Of a stretch of DNA of 64,000 nt, positions 40,149 to 47,796 are shown piece after piece (position 1 is the stretch's first letter; the number at the start of each line of letters is the position of its first letter). A program made the translations under genes and the position numbers. The notes beneath the pieces were generated by a model, which saw nothing but the letters and a program-made list of their open reading frames with translations, had not been told where the DNA came from and ran no database searches. Source of the stretch: Modestobacter sp. VKM Ac-2986 (GTDB lineage: Bacteria > Actinomycetota > Actinomycetes > Mycobacteriales > Geodermatophilaceae); assembly GCF_026967795.1 (NCBI RefSeq), contig NZ_JAPVBH010000005.1, positions 348,222 to 412,221 on the forward strand. Reading direction: 5' to 3'.

Positions 40149-41684
40149 GTGAGCCAGCAGCAGCCGACCACGACAACAGGGCAGGTGGGCGCGGTCGTCG
40201 TGCTCGCCGCCGGCCAGGGCACCCGGATGCGCTCGCGCACCCCCAAGGTGCTGCACCGGCTCGGGGGCCGCTCCATGCTCGGCCACGTGCTCGCCGCCGC
40301 CGCACCGCTGGGCGCCGCCCGGATCGTGGTCGTGGTCGGCTCCGGCCGGGAGGCGGTCGAGGCGCACCTGGCCGAGGTCGCGCCCGCCGCCGTCCCCGCG
40401 CTGCAGGAGCAGCAGCTGGGCTCCGGGCACGCCGCCGCGGTCGCCCTCGACGCGCTGCCCGAGCTCGCCGGCGCCGTGCTCATCGTCAACGGCGACGCCC
40501 CGCTGCTGCGCGCCGCCACCCTCGCCGACCTCGTCCGGGCGCACACCGACGCGGGCAACCTGCTCACCGTGCTCACCGCCCGGGTCGACGACCCCACCGG
40601 TCTCGGCCGGATCGTCCGGGACGACGCCGGCGCGGTCACCGCGATCGTCGAGGAGCGGGACGCCGACGCCGCCCAGCGCGCGATCACCGAGGTCAACGCC
40701 GGCGTCTACGTCGGTGACGCCCGCGCCGTCCGGGAGGCGCTGCGCCGGGTCGGCGCCGCCAACGACCAGGGCGAGCAGTACCTCACCGACGTCCTCGGGC
40801 TGCTCGTCGCCGACGGCGAGCGCGTCGGGGGGCACACCGCCGCCGACGCCGAGGACACCCTCGGCTGCAACGACCAGCGCGAGCTCGCCGCCCGCCGCCG
40901 CACCCTCAACGACCGGGTGCTCGACGACCTCATGCGCGCCGGCGTCGTCGTGGTCGACCCGCAGACCACCTGGGTCGACGTCACCGCCGAGGTCGCCGCC
41001 GAGGCCGTGCTGCACCCCGGCACCCAGCTGCTGGGCACCACCTCGGTCGGCACCGGCGCCGAGGTCGGCCCCGACAGCACCCTCGTCGACACCCGGGTGG
41101 GGGAGGGCGCCACCGTGCTGCGGTCGCAGTGCCAGCAGGCCGACGTCGGCCCGTCGGCCACCGTCGGCCCGTTCAGCTACCTGCGCGCCGGCACCCGGCT
41201 GGCCCGCGGCGCCAAGGTCGGCGCCTTCGTGGAGACCAAGAACGTCACCGTCGGCGAGGGCTCCAAGGTCCCGCACCTGTCCTACGTCGGTGACGCCACC
41301 ATCGGCGCGGGCAGCAACGTCGGTGCCGCCACCGTGTTCGTCAACTACGACGGCGTGGCCAAGCACTCGACCACCGTCGGCGACCACGTCCGGATCGGCT
41401 CGGACACCATGCTCGTGGCCCCGCTCACCATCGGCGACGGCGCCTACACCGCCGCCGGGTCGGTCATCACCTCCGACGTCCCGCCGGGGGCCATGGCCGT
41501 CGCCCGGGGCAAGCAGCGCAATGTGGCAGGCTGGGTGGGACGACGGCGTCCGGGGAGCCCCTCAGCGCAGGCCGCAGCAGCGGCTGCTGGTGCGGCATCC
41601 GCCCCCGCGACCGACACTCCACCAGAGCCCTCCGGCCCGCACCCGGCCCGGACCTCGGACGACGACCAGCAGGGGCAGCCATGA
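40149..41684 (+). CDS. glmU: Bifunctional GlmU (N-acetylglucosamine-1-P uridylyltransferase / glucosamine-1-P acetyltransferase)
   Basis: 511 residues. Makes UDP-GlcNAc for peptidoglycan. Pyrophosphorylase half: VVLAAGQGTRMRSRTPKVLHRLGGRSMLGHVL, LGSGHAAAVALDAL, NGDAPLL, ITEVNAGVYV. Left-handed beta-helix half from about 265 with hexapeptide repeats, GPFSYLRAGTRLARGAKVGAFVETKNVTVGEGSKVPHLSYVGDATIG and NYDGVAKHSTTVGDHV. A Pro/Ala-rich C-terminal tail of about 45 residues exceeds the E. coli enzyme. GTG 40149 has GAGGAG five bases upstream. It overlaps prs by four bases (ATGA). Confidence 0.95.
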   Translation: MSQQQPTTTTGQVGAVVVLAAGQGTRMRSRTPKVLHRLGGRSMLGHVLAAAAPLGAARIVVVVGSGREAVEAHLAEVAPAAVPALQEQQLGSGHAAAVALDALPELAGAVLIVNGDAPLLRAATLADLVRAHTDAGNLLTVLTARVDDPTGLGRIVRDDAGAVTAIVEERDADAAQRAITEVNAGVYVGDARAVREALRRVGAANDQGEQYLTDVLGLLVADGERVGGHTAADAEDTLGCNDQRELAARRRTLNDRVLDDLMRAGVVVVDPQTTWVDVTAEVAAEAVLHPGTQLLGTTSVGTGAEVGPDSTLVDTRVGEGATVLRSQCQQADVGPSATVGPFSYLRAGTRLARGAKVGAFVETKNVTVGEGSKVPHLSYVGDATIGAGSNVGAATVFVNYDGVAKHSTTVGDHVRIGSDTMLVAPLTIGDGAYTAAGSVITSDVPPGAMAVARGKQRNVAGWVGRRRPGSPSAQAAAAAAGAASAPATDTPPEPSGPHPARTSDDDQQGQP

Positions 41685-42661
41685 GCGTGATCAGGCAGAC
41701 GACCAACAAGAGCCTGATGCTCTTCTCCGGACGGGCGTTCCCCGAACTCACCACGGAGATCGCCGGCCACCTGGGGGTGACCCCCACCCCGACCGCCTCC
41801 TACGAGTTCGCCAACGGCGAGCTGTTCGTGCGGTTCGAGGAGTCGGTGCGCGGCTGCGACGCCTTCGTCGTGCAGAGCCACACCGCGCCGATCAACACCT
41901 GGCTCATGGAGCAGCTGATCATGGTCGACGCGCTCAAGCGCGCCTCGGCCAAGCGCATCACCGTCGTCGCGCCGTTCTTCCCCTACGCCCGGCAGGACAA
42001 GAAGCACCGCGGCCGCGAGCCCATCTCCGCCCGCCTGGTCGCCGACATGTTCAAGACCGCCGGCGCCGACCGCCTCATGGCCGTCGACCTGCACACCGCG
42101 CAGATCCAGGGCTTCTTCGACGGCCCCGTCGACCACCTCTTCGCCATGGACCTCCTCGTCGACGAGGTCAAGCGCCGGTGGGGCGACCGCGACCTCACCG
42201 TCGTCTCGCCCGACTCCGGCCGGGTGCGGGTGTCCGAGCGGTGGAGCGACAAGCTCGGCGGCACCCCGCTGGCCTTCATCCACAAGACCCGCGACATGAC
42301 CCGGCCCAACGAGGTCGTCGCCAACCGCGTCGTCGGTGAGGTCGAGGGCCGGGTCTGCATCCTGGTCGACGACATGATCGACACCGGCGGCACCATCAGC
42401 AAGGCCGCCGAGACCCTGTTCGACTCCGGTGCCGCCGACGTGATCATCGCCGCCACCCACGGCGTGCTCTCCGGGCCGGCGGTCGACCGGCTCAAGAACA
42501 GTCGGGTCAGCGCGGTCATCGTCACCAACACGCTGCCCATCGAGCCCGAGCGCCGCTTCGACAAGCTCACGGTGCTGTCCATCGCACCCCTGCTCGCCAG
42601 CGCCATCACGCAGGTCTTCGAGGACGGTTCGGTGACGAGTCTGTTCGACGGGGCCAGTTAA
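41681..42661 (+). CDS. prs: Ribose-phosphate pyrophosphokinase
   Basis: 326 residues. Makes PRPP from ribose-5-phosphate and ATP for nucleotide, His and Trp synthesis. Visible: LMLFSGRAFPELTTEIAGHLGV, FANGELFVRFEESVRGCDAFVVQSH, VVAPFFPYARQDKKHRGREPISARLVADM, VDLHTAQIQGFFD and the PRPP loop VDDMIDTGGT (about 228-238). Start ATG 41681 overlaps glmU. The glmU-prs-rplY-pth order is the standard actinobacterial one. The stop TAA is followed within four bases by the hairpin array. Confidence 0.96.
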   Translation: MSVIRQTTNKSLMLFSGRAFPELTTEIAGHLGVTPTPTASYEFANGELFVRFEESVRGCDAFVVQSHTAPINTWLMEQLIMVDALKRASAKRITVVAPFFPYARQDKKHRGREPISARLVADMFKTAGADRLMAVDLHTAQIQGFFDGPVDHLFAMDLLVDEVKRRWGDRDLTVVSPDSGRVRVSERWSDKLGGTPLAFIHKTRDMTRPNEVVANRVVGEVEGRVCILVDDMIDTGGTISKAAETLFDSGAADVIIAATHGVLSGPAVDRLKNSRVSAVIVTNTLPIEPERRFDKLTVLSIAPLLASAITQVFEDGSVTSLFDGAS

Positions 42662-42664
42662 CTC

Positions 42665-42910
42665 GCGACCCTCCGGGCCGCACCGCGGGCAGGAGCCATG
42701 CTGAGCTCATCGTGATCCTCCGGATCACACCGCGGCCACGAGCCGTGCCCGATCCGCGCTGAGCCGTTGGTGCTGCACCGGCAGGGACCCTCCGGGCCCC
42801 GTGCCGGTGCAGCCGGACCGGCTGCGGTCCCGGTCGGGAGCCTCCGGCCCCGCGACCGGTCCCGCAGGCGTCCCTCCGGGACGGCGGTCCGCGTCCCTCC
42901 ATCGGTCGCG
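42665..42910 (+). ncRNA. Candidate RNA: array of hairpins presenting CCTCC in their loops
   Basis: Five hairpins with the same TCC triloop and CC/GG closing pairs: 42665-42681; 42712-42728 (GTGATCC-TCC-GGATCAC, perfect); 42772-42813 (12 perfect outer pairs plus GGGACCC-TCC-GGGCCCC); 42822-42867 (CTGCGG, CCGGTCG and GCC stems); 42869-42883 (CGTCCC-TCC-GGGACG, perfect). A sixth at 42890-42910 holds CCCTCC in a larger loop. CCTCC is the anti-Shine-Dalgarno sequence. In three of them an A·C mismatch occurs at the same place, three pairs from the loop. The region follows prs and could be its 3' UTR or a separate RNA; which strand is transcribed is unknown. Confidence 0.5.
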
Positions 42911-43140
42911 TCAGCACCGGGCCGTCGCCGCGGTGGGTCGGGGTCCTGGGCCTCGATCAGCTGGTGCGCGGCCTTCGGGGGCGTCAGGTCCGCTGGCTGG
43001 GCCCGTGTAGCCTGGTTCCTGTTGCCCGGCGAGGGAGTGGCTCCGGCCTGCTCCGTGATCGACGTGCGTGTGGCCTCCAGGGGTCGTCGCGGTCGTGCGC
43101 TGGGTGCGCAGACCCGATCCACTGTTGAGGAGCACACCCC
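42911..43140 (+). promoter_or_regulatory. Upstream region of rplY
   Basis: Holds no recognised gene. TAGCCT at 43008-43013 is a possible -10 box, giving a leader of about 120 nt. GAGGAG at 43126-43133 is the Shine-Dalgarno site for GTG 43141. No convincing -35 element was identified. Confidence 0.35.
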
Positions 43141-43836
43141 GTGGCCGACTTCCGCCTCGCCGCCCAGTCCCGCACCGAGTTCGGCAAGGGCAGCGCCCGC
43201 CGCGACCGCCGCGCCGGCCGCGTCCCCGCCGTCCTGTACGGCCACGGTCAGGACGTCGTCCACCTGACGCTGCCCGCCCGCGAGTTCGCCGCGGCGCTGC
43301 GCAACGGTGGCACCAACGTGCTGCTGACCGTCACCCTCGACGGCACCGAGCACCTGGCGCTGACCAAGGCCGTCCAGCGCGACCCGATCAGCCGCGAGCA
43401 CAAGCACGTCGACCTGCTGCTGGTCCGCCGCGGTGAGAAGACCGTCGTCGACGTCCCGGTGATCATCGTCGGCGACGCCGCCCCGGACACGATCAGCAAC
43501 CACCAGCTGAACACCGTCTCCCTCGAGGCCGACGCGACCCAGCTGCCCGGCCCGATCGAGGTCGACATCACCGGCCGCACCGCCGGCAACGGCATCACCG
43601 CCGGCGACCTGGTGCTGCCCGCCGGCGCGACGCTGGTCACCGACCCCGAGGCCCTGGTCATCGGCTTCCTCGGTGCGCCGACCGCCGCGCAGCTGGAGGA
43701 GGAGCTCGCCGAGGCCGAGGCCGAGGCCGGCATCGAGCGCGACGAGTCCGACGCCGACGGCGACGTCGTGCCGGAGCCGTCCGACGCCGGCAGCGGCGAG
43801 TCGATGGACGCCGCCTCGAACTCCGCCGACAGCTGA
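43141..43836 (+). CDS. rplY: Ribosomal protein L25/CTC family
   Basis: 231 residues, the long CTC-type form: L25 5S-rRNA-binding domain (FRLAAQSRTEFGKGSARRDRRAGRVPAVLYGHG...HVDLLLVRRGEKTVV), then the TL5/CTC beta domain (VDVPVIIVGDAAPDT...EVDITGRTAGNGITAGDLVLPAGATLVTDPEALVIGFL) and an acidic Glu/Asp/Ser tail. GTG 43141 with GAGGAG upstream. Downstream, the frame meets a second TGA at 43846-43848 that overlaps the apparent CTG start of pth. Confidence 0.93.
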   Translation: MADFRLAAQSRTEFGKGSARRDRRAGRVPAVLYGHGQDVVHLTLPAREFAAALRNGGTNVLLTVTLDGTEHLALTKAVQRDPISREHKHVDLLLVRRGEKTVVDVPVIIVGDAAPDTISNHQLNTVSLEADATQLPGPIEVDITGRTAGNGITAGDLVLPAGATLVTDPEALVIGFLGAPTAAQLEEELAEAEAEAGIERDESDADGDVVPEPSDAGSGESMDAASNSADS

Positions 43837-43844
43837 GTCCTGCA

Positions 43845-44507
43845 CTGAGCGAGAGCACGACCCGCGGGGGCGCCGGCACTGCCGGCGCCCCCGCGGCGTC
43901 ACCCGCCCCGGCCCCGGCACCCTCCGAGGGCCCGTTCCTCGTCGTCGGGCTGGGCAACCCCGGACCCGAGTACGCCGGCAACCGGCACAACGTCGGTGCG
44001 ATGGTGCTCGCCGAGCTCGCCCGGCGAGCCGGGGTCAAGCTGTCCGCGGGCAAGGGCGCGCGCTCCCGGGCGCTGTCCGGTGAGGGGCGGCTGGCCGGCC
44101 GCCGCGTCGTGCTGGCCGTGCCGCTGACCTACATGAACGAGTCCGGTGGCCCCGTGCGCGGGCTGCTGGACTACCACCACCTGCCCGCGGCCGACCTCGT
44201 CGTCGTCCACGACGAGCTCGACATCGCCTTCGAGGCCGTGCGGCTCAAGCGCGGTGGGGGAGAGGGCGGGCACAACGGCCTGCGGTCGATCTCCCGCTCC
44301 ACCGGCACGAAGGACTACCTGCGCGTGCGGGTCGGCATCGGCCGCCCGCCCGGCCGGCAGGACCCCGCCGACTTCGTGCTCCGCGACTTCTCCGCCACCG
44401 AGCGCAAGACCCTCGACCTGCTGATCAGCGAGGCCGCCGACGCCACCGAGCTGCTCCTCGAACGCGGTCTCGAGGCCGCCCAGAACAGCGTGCACCCCCG
44501 CAGCTGA
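43845..44507 (+). CDS. pth: Peptidyl-tRNA hydrolase, apparent CTG start
   Basis: 220 residues from CTG 43845 (LSESTTRGGAG...PSEGPFLVVGLGNPGPEYAGNRHNVGAMVLAEL). Releases peptides from peptidyl-tRNA. Visible: GLGNPGPEYAGNRHNVG with the catalytic His48, TYMNESGGPV, VVHDELDIAFEAVRLKRGGGEGGHNGLRSISRSTGTKDYLRVRVGIGRPPGR. No ATG, GTG or TTG lies in frame before Met53 (ATG 44001), which is after the catalytic His, so CTG is the only reasonable start in this sequence. The 28-residue Pro/Ala extension is encoded partly by a perfect hairpin. Confidence 0.88.
   Translation: MSESTTRGGAGTAGAPAASPAPAPAPSEGPFLVVGLGNPGPEYAGNRHNVGAMVLAELARRAGVKLSAGKGARSRALSGEGRLAGRRVVLAVPLTYMNESGGPVRGLLDYHHLPAADLVVVHDELDIAFEAVRLKRGGGEGGHNGLRSISRSTGTKDYLRVRVGIGRPPGRQDPADFVLRDFSATERKTLDLLISEAADATELLLERGLEAAQNSVHPRS
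43862..43896 (+). terminator. Perfect 16-bp hairpin inside the pth 5' coding region
   Basis: CCGCGGGGGCGCCGGC, loop ACT, then the exact complement. It begins 26 bases after the rplY stop, as an rplY terminator would, yet is in frame within the N-terminal extension of pth. It may be an attenuator that sets the rplY:pth ratio. Confidence 0.55.
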
Positions 44508-44586
44508 CCACCCCCGGTCGCCGTCCTCGCCCGGACGGGTGGACGCCCCGCCCCAGCGGGTGAACCGGCGCGGGGCCGATTGCCCC

Positions 44587-44612
44587 GGATCGTCACCTCC
44601 TGTGATCGTCAC
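44587..44612 (+). promoter_or_regulatory. GGATCGTCAC ... GTGATCGTCAC motif before the exopolysaccharide locus
   Basis: A half-site GGATCGTCAC (44587-44596) and a full palindrome GTGA-TCG-TCAC (44602-44612) lie about 100 bases before the priming transferase. The same 11-mer recurs at 49514-49524. Confidence 0.4.
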
Positions 44613-44714
44613 TCAGTGTCGCCAATGGCACCGGCGGATGGCCTGCACGGCCACCCGCCGGGTGGACGCCGGCGACGTCGATGACAACGCGTGACGAGAG
44701 TCCCCGGGGGAACC

Positions 44715-46223
44715 ATGCTGCTGGAACGTGCAGAGCCGACGAGCGCGCTGGCCCGCCCGGTCCCCGGCCTGCTGCGCGCCGCCGTCCGGACGCCGCTGCC
44801 CACGCTCACCGGCGCCCGGACCGACACCCCGCGCCGCTGGGCGGCCCGGCACCGCCGCCGGCTGATCGCCGTCGAGGCCACGCTCGCCGCCGTGGCCGCC
44901 GCGGCCGTGCTGTCCGCCCGGGCCGACGACGTCGCCCCGACCGGCGGGCTGCTCTGGGCCAGCCTGTCCCTCGTGGTCGCCTGGCCGACCCTGCTCGCCG
45001 TCACCGGCGCCTACGAGGAGCGGTCCTTCGGCATCGGCTCCGACGAGTTCCACCGGGTCTCCCGCGCCGGCCTGCTGCTGCTGGCCGGCCTGGGCTTCCT
45101 CAGCTACGCCGCCGAGCTCGACCTCAGCCGCGCCCTGGTGGTCGGCGCCGTCCCCACCCTGGCCCTGGTCACCCTGCTCGAGCGGTACGCCGCCCGCCGG
45201 GTGCTCCACCACCAGCGCGCTCAGGGCCGCGGTGTGAAGCGCGTGGTGGTCGTCGGGCGCGGCGGCGCCGTGCTCGAGCTGGTCGACCGGCTCCAGCGCA
45301 CCCAGCACGCCGGGCTGCAGGTCGTCGCCGCCTGCGTCACCCCCGACGACCGTTCCCGCGTCGCCCGGGCCGCCGGGCTGCCCGTCGCCGGCCTGGACGA
45401 CGTGCTGGACCTCGCGCGCCGCGTGCAGGCCGACACCATCGCGGTCACCTCGGCCAGCGAGACCGCCGCCCAGTACCTGCGCACCCTGTCCTGGCAGCTG
45501 GAGGGCACCGGCCTGGAGCTGCTGGTCGCCCCCGGCCTGGTGGAGGTGGCCGGCCCCCGGCTGCACATCCGGCCCTTCGACGGGCTGCCGCTGCTCTCGG
45601 TCGAGCAGCCCCGCTTCACCGGCTGGCGCCGGGTGGTCAAGGGCGCGCTGGACCGTTCGGTCGCGCTGGTCGCGCTGCTGGCCCTCGCCCCGGTCTTCGC
45701 CGGGCTCGCGCTGGCCGTGCGCCTCACCAGCCCCGGCCCCGTGCTCTACCGCCAGGAGCGGGTCGGCCTGGGCGGCCGGCACTTCACCATGCTGAAGTTC
45801 CGCAGCATGGTCGACGGCGCCCACTCCCAGGTCGCCGGTCTCTCCGACGGCAACGACGCCGACGGCCTGCTGTTCAAGATCAGGCACGACCCGCGGGTCA
45901 CCCCGCTGGGCCGGCACATGCGCCGCTTCTCCCTCGACGAGCTGCCCCAGCTGGTCAACGTCCTGCGCGGCACCATGTCGCTGGTCGGCCCGCGGCCGCC
46001 GCTGCCCGCCGAGGTCGCCCGCTACGACAGCGAGGTGAGCCGCCGGCTGCTGGTCACCCCGGGGCTGACCGGGCTGTGGCAGATCTCCGGCCGCAGCGAC
46101 CTGCCGTGGGAGGAGGCCGTGCGGCTGGACCTGCGGTACGTGGAGAACTGGTCGCTGGCCCTGGACCTGCAAATCCTGTGGAAGACCGCCCGCGCGGTGG
46201 TCCGCGCCTCCGGCGCCTACTGA
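44715..46223 (+). CDS. Polyprenyl-phosphate sugar phosphotransferase (priming transferase)
   Basis: 502 residues. Starts exopolysaccharide repeat-unit synthesis by moving a sugar-1-phosphate from an NDP-sugar to undecaprenyl phosphate. Four or five N-terminal TM helices, a CoA-binding-like Rossmann domain (VKRVVVVGRGGAVLELVDRL), then the catalytic bacterial sugar transferase domain: KGALDRSVALVALLALAPVFAGLALAVRLTSPGPVLYRQERVGLGGRHFTMLKFRSM, DPRVTPLGRHMRRFSLDELPQLVNVLRGTMSLVGPRPPLPAEV, LLVTPGLTGLWQISGRSDLPWEEAVRLDLRYVENWS. ATG 44715 with CCGGGGGAA before it; GTG 44691 is in frame. It is the first gene of the locus. Confidence 0.93.
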   Translation: MLLERAEPTSALARPVPGLLRAAVRTPLPTLTGARTDTPRRWAARHRRRLIAVEATLAAVAAAAVLSARADDVAPTGGLLWASLSLVVAWPTLLAVTGAYEERSFGIGSDEFHRVSRAGLLLLAGLGFLSYAAELDLSRALVVGAVPTLALVTLLERYAARRVLHHQRAQGRGVKRVVVVGRGGAVLELVDRLQRTQHAGLQVVAACVTPDDRSRVARAAGLPVAGLDDVLDLARRVQADTIAVTSASETAAQYLRTLSWQLEGTGLELLVAPGLVEVAGPRLHIRPFDGLPLLSVEQPRFTGWRRVVKGALDRSVALVALLALAPVFAGLALAVRLTSPGPVLYRQERVGLGGRHFTMLKFRSMVDGAHSQVAGLSDGNDADGLLFKIRHDPRVTPLGRHMRRFSLDELPQLVNVLRGTMSLVGPRPPLPAEVARYDSEVSRRLLVTPGLTGLWQISGRSDLPWEEAVRLDLRYVENWSLALDLQILWKTARAVVRASGAY

Positions 46224-46254
46224 GCCACCGGGCGCGACGGCGCCCTGCCCGAGC

Positions 46255-46287
46255 GGAAGCCACCCGGTCCACGACCGGGTGGCTTCC
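46255..46287 (+). terminator. Terminator after the priming transferase
   Basis: A 15-bp perfect stem (GGAAGCCACCCGGTC and complement), loop CAC, followed by TCCCTCT. It isolates the first gene from the next operon. Confidence 0.8.
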
Positions 46288-46455
46288 TCCCTCTGGGTGA
46301 CCAGTTGACAGCGAACGGCGACGCCCTCGCGTGTGCGGGGGATGGTTCTCCCGGGCCGGCCGGCACGGCTGGGCCCACCACCGAGCCGTCGGCCGGTGAC
46401 CGGGCGTCTCGAGGACGAGGCACCCGCTGAACCCGTAGGAACGGAGCCAGAGGCC

Positions 46456-47796
46456 ATGCCACGCAGGAGGTCGGGAGCGCTTCGCATCGCCCTGGTCGGG
46501 ACGCGCGGCGTCCCGGCCCGCTACGGCGGCTTCGAGACCGCCGTGGAGGAGGTCGGCCGTCGGCTGGCCGACGCCGGGCACGAGGTCGTCGTCTACTGCC
46601 GCACCACCGCCGACGCCTCGCGACCGGCCGAGCACCTGGGCATGCGCCTGGTGCACCTGCCGGCCCTGCGCCGCCGGTCGCTGGAGACGCTGAGCCACAC
46701 CGGGCTGTCGGTGCTCCACCTGCTCACCCACCGGGTCGACGCCGCGATCGTCTTCAACGCCGCCAACGCCCCGTGGCTGCCGCTGGTGCGCGCCGCCCGC
46801 ATCCCGGTCGCGACCCACGTCGACGGCCTGGAGTGGAAGCGCGCGAAGTGGGGCGGCATCGGCAAGCGCTACTACCGCATCGTCGAGGCGCTGTCGGTCC
46901 GCTGGTCCGACGCGCTCATCGCCGACGCCCGCGGGATCGCCGACTACTACCGCGACGAGTTCGCCGCGCCCACCGAGCTGATCGCCTACGGCGCGCCCAA
47001 GATCGACGCCGCCCGGAGTGAGAAGCTGGCCGAGGCGGGGCTCACCGAGCGTGGTTTCCACCTCGTGGTCGCCCGGTTCGAGCCGGAGAACCACGTCGAC
47101 GTCATTGTCGACGGGTACCGGCGCAGCGACGCGCAGCTGCCGCTGGTCGTCGTCGGCTCGGCTCCCTACGCCGACGACCACACCCGCCGGGTGCACTCGC
47201 TGGCCGACGACCGGGTGCAGTTCCTCGGCGGCGTGTGGGACCAGGAGCTGCTCGACCAGCTCTACGCCCACTGCGCCACCTACCTGCACGGGCACTCGGT
47301 GGGCGGCACCAACCCCTCGCTGCTGCGGGCCATCGGCGCCGGCGCGGCCACCATCGCCTACGACGTCTCCTTCAACCGCGAGGTGCTGGAGACCAGCGGC
47401 CGCTACTTCTCCACGGCCGAGGACGTCGCGGTGGCGGTCACCGCCGCCGAGGCCGATCCGGCCCGCACCCGCAAGGACGGCAAGCGCGCCCGGCTGCTGT
47501 CGGCCCGCTACGACTGGGACCACGTGGCCGAGGGCTACGCCCAGCTGTGCCGCCGGCTGGCCGCCCGCGACTTCCCGCGCACCCGCCCCCGCGGGGTGCG
47601 GCTGCGCCTCGGCCCGGCCGCCCAGCCGGAGCCGGCCACCCGGGCCGGGCAGACCACCGTCGGCGCCCTCGTGCCCGTGGCGCGCCAGGCCGGTGCGGTC
47701 GACGCGCGCCGTCGTCACCTCACCGCCTCCGCCGACGGCGCGCCGGCGCCGGCTGCGTCCGTCGAGGACGCCGCCCCGCGGGCGGCCCGGTCGTGA
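46456..47796 (+). CDS. GT4-type glycosyltransferase with DUF1972 N-domain
   Basis: 446 residues. RIALVGTRGVPARYGGFETAVEEVGRRLADAGHEVVVYCR is the signature of DUF1972/rhamnosyltransferase-type GT4 enzymes. VDGLEWKRAKWGGIGKRYYRIVEALSVRWSDALIADARGI and the C-terminal HGHSVGGTNPSLLRAIGAGAATIAYDVSFNREVL (EX7E-like acceptor/donor region) support this. About 75 extra C-terminal residues are Ala/Arg/Pro-rich. Cytosolic, possibly membrane-associated. It adds a sugar (rhamnose or another) to the lipid-linked repeat unit. ATG 46456 follows GGAGCCAGAGG. It overlaps the next gene by four bases. Confidence 0.85.
   Translation: MPRRRSGALRIALVGTRGVPARYGGFETAVEEVGRRLADAGHEVVVYCRTTADASRPAEHLGMRLVHLPALRRRSLETLSHTGLSVLHLLTHRVDAAIVFNAANAPWLPLVRAARIPVATHVDGLEWKRAKWGGIGKRYYRIVEALSVRWSDALIADARGIADYYRDEFAAPTELIAYGAPKIDAARSEKLAEAGLTERGFHLVVARFEPENHVDVIVDGYRRSDAQLPLVVVGSAPYADDHTRRVHSLADDRVQFLGGVWDQELLDQLYAHCATYLHGHSVGGTNPSLLRAIGAGAATIAYDVSFNREVLETSGRYFSTAEDVAVAVTAAEADPARTRKDGKRARLLSARYDWDHVAEGYAQLCRRLAARDFPRTRPRGVRLRLGPAAQPEPATRAGQTTVGALVPVARQAGAVDARRRHLTASADGAPAPAASVEDAAPRAARS

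Noticed and set aside
42665..42910. CRISPR array
   Set aside because: The repeated unit is only a short hairpin tip; spacing is irregular, there are no unique spacers of constant length, and no cas genes are present.
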